Of a DNA stretch of 5,569 nt, positions 1 through 4,670 are shown piece by piece (within the stretch, counting starts at the first letter, position 1; each line of letters begins with the position of its first letter). Source of the DNA: Pseudomonadota bacterium (lineage in GTDB: Bacteria; Pseudomonadota; Alphaproteobacteria; Rhizobiales; Xanthobacteraceae); NCBI GenBank assembly GCA_023442085.1, contig JAEZMT010000411.1, positions 1-5,569 on the forward strand, given 5' to 3'. The notes beneath the pieces were generated by a model that worked only from the letters and a program-made list of their open reading frames with translations, did not search any database and was not told where the DNA came from. A program made the translations under genes and the position numbers.

Positions 1-1048
1 CCGAGCCCGAGGCCGGCGAGACGCTCACCACCTTGCCGGTGAAATCGTGGTCGGGGTAGGCGTCCACATAGACATCCACGCTCTGTCCGGGCTTCAGGCG
101 GCCGAGCTGGGTCTCCTTGAAGTTGGCGTCCACATAGACGCCCTCCAGCGGCACCACGGCGACAAGGCGCGTGCCGGTCTGCACCAGTTGTCCCACCTGC
201 ACCGCGCGGTTGCCCACCACGCCGTCGATGGGGGCGCGGACCACGGTGAAATCGAGGTCGCGCTGCGCCTGATCGCGCGCGGTCTTCAGCTCGTCGAGCA
301 CATGCGAAGCCTCGGTGCGCTGGGCAGCGAGCACCACCACCTGCGCCTCGGCGGAGGCGATGGCGGCCTTGGCGGCCTCCACGCTCGCGGCGGTCTTGTC
401 CTTGTCGGCGCGGGCATTGTCGAGGGTGGAGCGGCTGGCGAAATCGGAGCGGGCGAGCTTGTCCTGCCGGTCGAACTCGGCCTGCGCGCGCTTCTGGTCG
501 GCCTCGGCCGAGGCGAGCTGCGCCTTGGCCTGATCGACGGTGGCGCGGGCCGCCGTCTCCTGCTGGTCGAAGCGGGATAAGGTCGCCTCCTGGGTGGCGA
601 TCTTGTTCTGCGCCGCCTGGAGGGCGAGGCGATAGTCGCCGTCATCGATGCGGGCGATCACGTCGCCGGCCTTGACCCACTGGTTGGTGTCCACGTCCAC
701 GCTCTTCACGTAGCCGCCGACCTTGGCCGCGATGATGGAGGTGTCCGCCGCCACATAGGCGTCGTCCGTCGACACCTGGAAGCGGCCGACCTGCCACCAG
801 TGCATGCCATACCAGCCGCCGACGGCGACCGCCGCCGCGAGCACCGCGCCGAAGATCAAGGGCTTGCGCGAGCGGGCCTTGGCGGGCGCCGGAGCCTCGG
901 CGTCCACCGCCGGCGCGGCGGGAGGGGTCTCCTCCCGCCGCGCCTTGAGCACGGTCACGCCAGCCGCGGGGGCTTCGGCCTGCGCATCCGGCTGCGGTTG
1001 GGGGGTAAGGGCGGGCGCTGCCGCCTCCATCCTGCTGATCTGAGCCAC
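1..1048 (-). CDS. EmrA/HlyD-family membrane fusion protein of an efflux pump (partial, C-terminus cut by window edge)
   Basis: Periplasmic adaptor that would link an inner-membrane drug pump, most likely a DHA2-type MFS (EmrB-like), to an outer-membrane channel. The window holds 349 codons. Residues 1-60 are an Ala/Pro-rich cytoplasmic tail. Residues about 63-84 form one membrane anchor (LIFGAVLAAAVAVGGWYG). STDDAYV at 93-99 opens the first lipoyl half, continuing through AGYVKSVDVDTNQWVKAGD. An Ala/Gln/Glu/Lys-rich coiled-coil hairpin spans about 150-260. The second lipoyl half has TVVRAPIDGVVG near 267-279. The last residues, FTGKVVSVSPASGS, match the beta-barrel region of EmrA, so only a few dozen residues are missing. 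I chose the GTG at 1048-1046 because GGGAGA sits 7 nt upstream; the ATG at 1030 is the alternative. The ATG at 1055 is in another frame. The gene is divergent from the TetR gene and shares its operators. EmrA type is well supported; the substrate is unknown. Confidence 0.93.
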   Translation of the reverse strand, partial: MAQISRMEAAAPALTPQPQPDAQAEAPAAGVTVLKARREETPPAAPAVDAEAPAPAKARSRKPLIFGAVLAAAVAVGGWYGMHWWQVGRFQVSTDDAYVAADTSIIAAKVGGYVKSVDVDTNQWVKAGDVIARIDDGDYRLALQAAQNKIATQEATLSRFDQQETAARATVDQAKAQLASAEADQKRAQAEFDRQDKLARSDFASRSTLDNARADKDKTAASVEAAKAAIASAEAQVVVLAAQRTEASHVLDELKTARDQAQRDLDFTVVRAPIDGVVGNRAVQVGQLVQTGTRLVAVVPLEGVYVDANFKETQLGRLKPGQSVDVYVDAYPDHDFTGKVVSVSPASGS

Positions 1049-1075
1049 CTTGCATTCTCCCGGCCAGCTGGGGCC

Positions 1076-1094
1076 TGACTGAACGGTTTAGTCA
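1076..1094. promoter_or_regulatory. Operator 1 of the efflux/TetR divergent promoter
   Basis: The 19-bp near-palindrome TGACTGAACGGTTTAGTCA is centred on 1085. Its 9-bp arms differ at one position. It shares an exact 18-bp block (1078-1095) with the second site at 1117-1134. Length and symmetry suit a TetR-family dimer site, and the adjacent TetR gene is the obvious binder (inference). It lies downstream of the predicted start of efflux-gene transcription, where a bound repressor would block elongation. Confidence 0.72.
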
Positions 1095-1106
1095 AAATCT
1101 GCTGCC

Positions 1107-1134
1107 ACTATATTGAACTGAACGGTTTAGTCAA
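1107..1134 (-). promoter_or_regulatory. Predicted sigma70-type promoter of the efflux gene
   Basis: On the minus strand TTGACT (1134-1129) and TATAGT (1112-1107) are separated by 16 bp, close to the -35/-10 consensus TTGACA/TATAAT. Transcription would start near 1100 and leave a leader of roughly 50 nt before the GTG at 1048. The -35 element is part of operator 2 and operator 1 lies just past the start. On the plus strand TATATT (1109-1114) could be the -10 for the TetR gene, but no good -35 accompanies it. Confidence 0.55.
1117..1134. promoter_or_regulatory. Operator 2, exact direct copy of the operator 1 core
   Basis: ACTGAACGGTTTAGTCAA recurs here identically to 1078-1095, in the same orientation. 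The two palindrome centres (1085 and 1124) are 39 bp apart. The outer left arm is less symmetric (GAACT instead of TGACT), so this site is the weaker palindrome. It covers the -35 element of the minus-strand promoter, and it lies close to any plus-strand promoter for the TetR gene, so one repressor could control both directions. Confidence 0.7.
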
Positions 1135-1190
1135 TTACTTTGACAAAATGCTGCATCGGCCCCATTCAGGAGATTGTCGAAGGAGTGGAT

Positions 1191-1868
1191 ATGAACGAGG
1201 CACTTGAACGCGCACCCGAAGCGCGTGGGACAACCGGGACCGCCGCCGAGCAGGACCTGGAGGCGAAGAAGCGCCTCGACATCATCGACGGCGCGCGCCG
1301 CGTGTTCTTTCACAAGGGCTTCGACGGCGCGAGCATGGACGAGATCGCCCGCGCCGCGTCCGTCTCCAAGGCCACCATCTACGTCTATTTCGAGAGCAAG
1401 GCGGACCTCTTCCGCGCGCTGGTAGAGGCGGACCGCCGCCAGTCCGCCGAGCGCCTGTTCGAGTTCGACGAGGGGGACGCGGACGTCGAGAGCCTGCTGA
1501 AGCGCATCGGCGTGACGTTCATGAACATGATGATCCGGCCGAACCACATCCGGCTCGTGCGCATGGTGTTCGGCGTGGCGGAGAAGTTTCCGGCCATCGG
1601 CCAGACCTTCTTCGAGACAGGCCCCTGTTACGGCGGGCGGCGCCTCGCCGCCCTTCTGCAACGCCAGGTCGAACTCGGCCGGCTCGACGTGGACGACTGC
1701 GAGGCCGCCGCCTTCGAGTTCTTCAACCTGTGCCAGGGCAATCAGGTGAAGGCGCTCATGTTCGGCGTGTCCGAGGGGCCGACGCCCGAGGACATCGAGC
1801 GCACGGTGGGCCGCGCCGTCCGCGTGTTTCTGGCCGCCTACGGACCGAAGAGCCGGCCCGCCGGCTGA
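1191..1868 (+). CDS. TetR/AcrR-family transcriptional repressor, likely of the divergent efflux gene
   Basis: A 225-residue cytoplasmic DNA-binding protein of typical TetR length. The N-terminal helix-turn-helix domain spans about residues 28-74: IIDGARRVFFHKGF, then SMDEIARAASVSKATIYVYF with the recognition helix near 58-66, then ESKADLF. The C-terminal ligand and dimer domain (about 90-215) resembles the AefR-like class, with RLVRMVFGVAEKFPAIGQTFFETGP in its middle. I chose the ATG at 1191 because AAGGAG lies 5 nt upstream; the frame is also open back to a TTG at 1140, but that start has no ribosome site and falls beside operator 2. The gene is divergent from the membrane fusion gene, with twin operators between. 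Autoregulation and control of efflux are therefore likely but inferred. The ligand cannot be read from sequence. Confidence 0.93.
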   Translation: MNEALERAPEARGTTGTAAEQDLEAKKRLDIIDGARRVFFHKGFDGASMDEIARAASVSKATIYVYFESKADLFRALVEADRRQSAERLFEFDEGDADVESLLKRIGVTFMNMMIRPNHIRLVRMVFGVAEKFPAIGQTFFETGPCYGGRRLAALLQRQVELGRLDVDDCEAAAFEFFNLCQGNQVKALMFGVSEGPTPEDIERTVGRAVRVFLAAYGPKSRPAG

Positions 1869-1948
1869 CGCCGCGCCCGGTCTTTCCGGGTGGGTTCGCC
1901 GGGCGCCCTTCCCTATGGGTTGGCGATCAACCTGCGCGGGAGGACCTT

Positions 1949-2779
1949 ATGTCCGGAACGCATCGCCGGAACCGGGTGTCGCCCTTCGGCACGTTCGAGG
2001 CGGTTGCCGAACGCGGCCTGTTCATGGGCAACCGGGGCAATCTGCGTCGGCCGGACGGCACGCAAAAAAGCTGGCACGCGCGCGGCTGGGTGTGCTGCCT
2101 CACGTCCTTCCGGGGCCGGCGGATCGACCTCGACGATCCGCGCCGCTACACGCCGCTCTTCTTTACGGACGAGGCGGTCGCCCTCGCCGCCGGCCACCGG
2201 CCCTGCGGGGAATGCCGGCACGCCGACTATCAGGCCTTCAAGACGGCGTGGCGCCGGGCGTTCGGGCTCGCGGAGGATGCGCCCCTCACCGCCGGGGACA
2301 TGGACAAGACGCTGCACGCAGCCCGCATTGCGCGCGGCCGTCAAACGACCTTCCGCGCCGCCCTGCGCGACCTGCCCGCCGGCACCTTCGTGGCGCTGGA
2401 TGACCGGCCGGGCGAGGCCTTCCTCGTGGAGCCCGGCGCGCTCCACCGCTGGAGCCACGCGGGCTACGGCCCGCCCCTCCGCGTGCCGGGCGCAGACGTG
2501 ACCGTGCTCACGCCTAGGCCCACGGTGGCGGTGCTGCACGCCGGCTATGCACCCCGGCTGGCGCGCGGGGATAGAGCCAGCCCAAGGCTTCGCGCCCCCT
2601 CTCACTCCGCCGCGGCGGAGAGGTGCTTGAGGGGCTGCTCCACGTCGCGCACGAGGCTGTCGCGGGAGATTTCCGAGAGGTTGCGCGCGCCCGTGAGGGT
2701 CATGGCCACGCGCATTTCCTTGGCGAAGAGGTCGATGAGGTTCTCCACGCCCTTCTGGCCATGGGTCGCCAGCGCATAG
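1949..2779 (+). CDS. Conserved-looking hypothetical protein with an Ada-like C-x2-C motif; abnormal 3' end
   Basis: I do not recognise a named family. ATG 1949 follows GGGAGG by 5 nt, and the frame gives 276 residues. Residues 1-205 look like a real folded protein: an N-terminal part with RGLFMGNRGNLRR, then SWHARGWVCCLTSFRG with C49-C50, then PLFFTDEAVALAAGHRPCGECR with C86-x2-C89. That last stretch resembles the second half of the Ada N-terminal zinc site (F-x-T-x3-A-x2-AG-[FH]RPC-x2-C); the first Ada cysteine pair is absent, although C49/C50 could supply ligands. Residues 115-165 include MDKTLHAARI and LPAGTFVALDD. The likely conserved part ends near HAGYAPRLARG (about residue 207). The remaining 70 or so residues are rich in Arg and Ser, and most of them are the antisense of lldD. 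It lies 80 bp after the TetR gene on the same strand, so read-through transcription is possible. A zinc or DNA-related role is only a guess. Confidence 0.72.
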   Translation: MSGTHRRNRVSPFGTFEAVAERGLFMGNRGNLRRPDGTQKSWHARGWVCCLTSFRGRRIDLDDPRRYTPLFFTDEAVALAAGHRPCGECRHADYQAFKTAWRRAFGLAEDAPLTAGDMDKTLHAARIARGRQTTFRAALRDLPAGTFVALDDRPGEAFLVEPGALHRWSHAGYGPPLRVPGADVTVLTPRPTVAVLHAGYAPRLARGDRASPRLRAPSHSAAAERCLRGCSTSRTRLSREISERLRAPVRVMATRISLAKRSMRFSTPFWPWVASA

Positions 2780-3777
2780 ACGAAGGCGCGGCCCAAGAGC
2801 ACGCCGTCCGCCCCCTGCGCCAGCATGCGCACCACGTCGAGGCCCGAGCGGATGCCGGAATCGGCGAGGATGGCGAGGCTCCCCTTCACCTTGTCGGCGA
2901 TGGGCGGCAGCGCGCGGGCCGAGGAGAGCACGCCATCGAGCTGCCGGCCGCCATGGTTGGACACCACGATGCCGTCGGCACCGAAGCGCACCGCATCCTC
3001 CGCGTCCTCCGGATCGAGGATGCCCTTGATGACCATGGGCCCCTTCCAGAACTCGCGGATCCATTCCAGATCGCGCCAGCCGATGGCGGGATCGAAATTG
3101 GCGCCGAGCCAGCCGACGTAATCTTCCAGCGTGGTCTTGTGGCCGCGATAGGCGGAGACGTTGCCAAGATCGTGCGGCGTGCCCATCAGGCCCACGTCAT
3201 AGGCCCACATGGGATGAAGGGCGGCCTGCACCATGCGGCGCACCGCGGCGTTGGGGCCGGACATGCCCGAATGGGCGTCGCGATAGCGCGCGCCGGGCAC
3301 CGGCATGTCCACGGTGAAGACCAGCGTGCGGATGCCCGCCGCCCAGGCGCGCTCCAGCGCGTTCTTCATGAAGCCCCGGTCCTTCAGCACATAGAGCTGG
3401 AACCAGAAGGGCTTTTCCACCTGCCCACGCACCTCCTCGATGGGGCACACCGAGACGGTGGAGAGGGTGAACTGGATGCCCTTGTCGAGCGCCGCCTTCG
3501 CCGCCTGCACCTCGCCGCGCCGGGCGAACATGCCGCACAGGCCGATAGGGGCCAGCGCCATGGGCATGGCGAGGTTTTCGCCGAGCAGCGTGGTGGAGAG
3601 ATTCACCTCGCCCACGCTGCGGAGCACCCGCTGGCGCAAAGCGAGCAGCGTGAGGTCCGAGACATTGCGGCCGAGCGTCGTCTCCGCATAGGCCCCGCCG
3701 TCGATGTAGTGGTACAGGAAGGGCGGCAGCCGGCGGCGGGCGGCTTCGCGATAGTCCGAAGCGGAGGAGATGATCAC
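2602..3777 (-). CDS. lldD: FMN-dependent L-lactate dehydrogenase (LldD)
   Basis: Oxidises L-lactate to pyruvate and passes electrons to the respiratory quinone pool from the inner face of the cytoplasmic membrane. At 391 residues it is close to E. coli LldD (396) and appears to align without gaps over most of its length. The functional residues keep the E. coli numbers: Y24 in the substrate site; S106, Q127, Y129 and T155 around FMN; R164 in GARYRDAHSGMSGPNA; K251 in MVIKGILDPEDA; catalytic base H275 and R278 in VVSNHGGRQLDG; D306 in ILADSGIR; and R330 in LLGRAF. The start is GTG at 3777, whose last two bases plus the next form part of the lldR stop (GTGA), so translation is probably coupled. 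The C-terminus is slightly short and ends in SAAAE. The last 178 bp overlap the plus-strand hypothetical gene. No lactate permease is seen in the window. This is the safest identification here. Confidence 0.98.
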   Translation of the reverse strand: MIISSASDYREAARRRLPPFLYHYIDGGAYAETTLGRNVSDLTLLALRQRVLRSVGEVNLSTTLLGENLAMPMALAPIGLCGMFARRGEVQAAKAALDKGIQFTLSTVSVCPIEEVRGQVEKPFWFQLYVLKDRGFMKNALERAWAAGIRTLVFTVDMPVPGARYRDAHSGMSGPNAAVRRMVQAALHPMWAYDVGLMGTPHDLGNVSAYRGHKTTLEDYVGWLGANFDPAIGWRDLEWIREFWKGPMVIKGILDPEDAEDAVRFGADGIVVSNHGGRQLDGVLSSARALPPIADKVKGSLAILADSGIRSGLDVVRMLAQGADGVLLGRAFVYALATHGQKGVENLIDLFAKEMRVAMTLTGARNLSEISRDSLVRDVEQPLKHLSAAAE

Positions 3778-4541
3778 GGCGTCAGGTCTTTCTCGGTTTG
3801 GCGTTGGGCGACGCGGGAGGCGCGACGGCGGCGCGCCGCGTCGTCCTCGATCCCGCGCAGGGTGTCCTCGACGAATTCCAGATGCAGCAACGCGGCGGTG
3901 CGCGCCTCTTCGGGCCGGCCCTCGATGATGGCGGCGGCGATGGCGCGGTGCTGGTCGTCTAGTGCCTGCGCGGTGCTGGGGATGAGGTAGAGCTTTTCGA
4001 GGCTGCGCGAGATGGAATGGCGCAGGAGGTCGAACAGCCCCGCCATCACCTGCCGCATGACCGCATTGTGGGAGGCTTCCGCCACCGCCATGTGGAAGGC
4101 GGAATCGGCCTTCGCCTGGGTCGCCGCATCGGTGGCGCCGGCGGAAATGACATGCTCCAGCGCCGCGCGCAGGCGCGCCTTGTCCTGCGGGCCGGCGCGC
4201 AAAGCGGCGTGATAGGCCATGTCCGCATCCAGCGACTTGCGGATCTCCATCACGTCGTGCCAGTAGCCCGGCTCCCCCGCCGCTGCCAGCGGCGCCAGAG
4301 CGCCCGCGAACGGCGCTCCGGCGATCGGCGTGTCTGCGTCGGCGGGCGCTGCCACATAGGTGCCCCCGCCCCGGCGGCTCACCAGCCGGCCCCGGCTCGA
4401 CAGATGCCGGATGGCCTCACGCAGCTTGGGCCGCGACACGTTCAGCTCCGCCGCCAGCGCCCGCTCGGCCGGCAGGCGCGCGCCGGGCTGGAGCCCGCGC
4501 TCGGCGATGAGGGCTTCGATGGTGTCGGTCAGGTCGGCCAA
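3774..4541 (-). CDS. lldR: LldR, GntR/FadR-family L-lactate-responsive regulator
   Basis: A 255-residue regulator similar to E. coli LldR along its whole length. The winged helix spans about residues 5-65: LPAERALAAELNVSRPKLREAIRHL and then the wing SRRGGGTYV, which in E. coli LldR reads SRRGGGTFI. The FCD effector domain (about 95-230) has DSAFHMAVAEASHN with H150, H198 in DDQHRAI and H220 in LLHLEFVEDT, positions fitting the metal and ligand pocket of FCD regulators. The tail is highly basic (ARRRRASRVAQRQ). I chose TTG at 4541: there is no ATG, GTG or other TTG in frame between it and a stop at 4574-4572, the DNA-binding domain needs these residues, and GGGGA lies 7 nt upstream. It is the first gene of an operon with lldD (4-nt overlap). 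Two operators in its leader imply autoregulation, with lactate expected to relieve repression. Confidence 0.95.
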   Translation of the reverse strand: MADLTDTIEALIAERGLQPGARLPAERALAAELNVSRPKLREAIRHLSSRGRLVSRRGGGTYVAAPADADTPIAGAPFAGALAPLAAAGEPGYWHDVMEIRKSLDADMAYHAALRAGPQDKARLRAALEHVISAGATDAATQAKADSAFHMAVAEASHNAVMRQVMAGLFDLLRHSISRSLEKLYLIPSTAQALDDQHRAIAAAIIEGRPEEARTAALLHLEFVEDTLRGIEDDAARRRRASRVAQRQTEKDLTP

Positions 4542-4563
4542 AGGATGGTCCCCGCGACAGGGA

Positions 4564-4584
4564 GATATTGGTCAGTCCAATATC
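4564..4584. promoter_or_regulatory. Proximal LldR operator
   Basis: A perfect palindrome with 8-bp arms, GATATTGG and CCAATATC, around TCAGT, centred on 4574. Its core ATTGG-N5-CCAAT fits the TTGGT-N3-ACCAA type of site known for LldR and related FadR-class proteins, with one deviation in the inner bases. It lies 23 bp upstream of the lldR start codon, probably past the transcription start, so bound LldR would act as a block. Confidence 0.75.
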
Positions 4585-4604
4585 GTCGTCTGGCGCGGGA
4601 AAAC

Positions 4605-4633
4605 TCTATGACTGGAGATTGGTCAGGCCGCAA
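4605..4633 (-). promoter_or_regulatory. Possible promoter of lldR-lldD
   Basis: On the minus strand TTGCGG (4633-4628) and CATAGA (4610-4605) are 17 bp apart. The -10 match is poor. The position, between the two LldR operators and over the left arm of the inverted repeat, is what makes it credible. Confidence 0.3.
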
Positions 4634-4655
4634 GCGGAATATTGGCCTGACCAAT
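4618..4655. repeat. Perfect 12-bp inverted repeat in the lldR leader
   Basis: ATTGGTCAGGCC (4618-4629) and GGCCTGACCAAT (4644-4655) are exact inverted copies around a 14-nt loop. The right arm is most of the distal operator. The left arm carries an extra ATTGGTCAG half-site identical to 4567-4575 of the proximal operator. The repeat could be a third, weaker LldR contact. It could also form a hairpin 15 nt after the transporter stop, but no T-run follows on the minus strand (CTCCAGTC), so a typical factor-independent terminator is not supported. Confidence 0.7.
4641..4655. promoter_or_regulatory. Distal LldR operator
   Basis: ATTGG-CCTGA-CCAAT, the same core with 5-bp arms, centred on 4648. 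It is 74 bp from the centre of the proximal site, close to a whole number of helical turns, so two LldR dimers would sit on the same face of the DNA. It starts 15 bp beyond the stop codon of the transporter gene and lies just upstream of the predicted -35 element of lldR. Confidence 0.68.
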
Positions 4656-4670
4656 TTCGCGCTACCAGCC

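Noticed and set aside
47..580. Plus-strand frame of 177 codons opposite the EmrA-like gene
   Set aside because: It is antisense to the coiled-coil and lipoyl regions of the fusion protein. Its Leu/Gly/His-rich product mirrors the Ala/Gln/Asp-rich codons of the real gene.
642..1055. Minus-strand frame starting at the ATG at 1055
   Set aside because: It uses a frame shifted from the EmrA-like protein and yields Arg/Gly-rich sequence. The true frame, starting GTG at 1048, shows the membrane anchor and lipoyl motifs.
1140..1190. Longer TetR start at the TTG at 1140
   Set aside because: It has no ribosome-binding site, sits just after operator 2, and adds 17 residues unlike a TetR N-terminus. 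The ATG at 1191 has AAGGAG at good spacing.
1874..1892. Short hairpin CCCGG-TCTTT-CCGGG just after the TetR stop as a terminator
   Set aside because: The stem is only 5 bp, or 7 with a G-U pair, and no T-run follows. In DNA this GC-rich such stems are expected by chance.
1913..3064. Minus-strand open frame of 383 codons across the hypothetical gene and the end of lldD
   Set aside because: It lies in a different frame from lldD, crosses the lldD stop, and its product is Arg/Gly/Ala-rich without motifs.
2623..3990. Plus-strand open frame of 455 codons opposite lldD and the end of lldR
   Set aside because: It is antisense to the clearly conserved LldD reading frame. It has a His/Gly/Ala/Arg-rich composition with no recognisable domain. 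Such frames are common opposite GC-rich genes.
4618..4655. The inverted repeat as a factor-independent terminator of the CDF gene
   Set aside because: No T-tract follows the hairpin on the minus strand, and both arms carry LldR-type half-sites, so an operator role explains it better.
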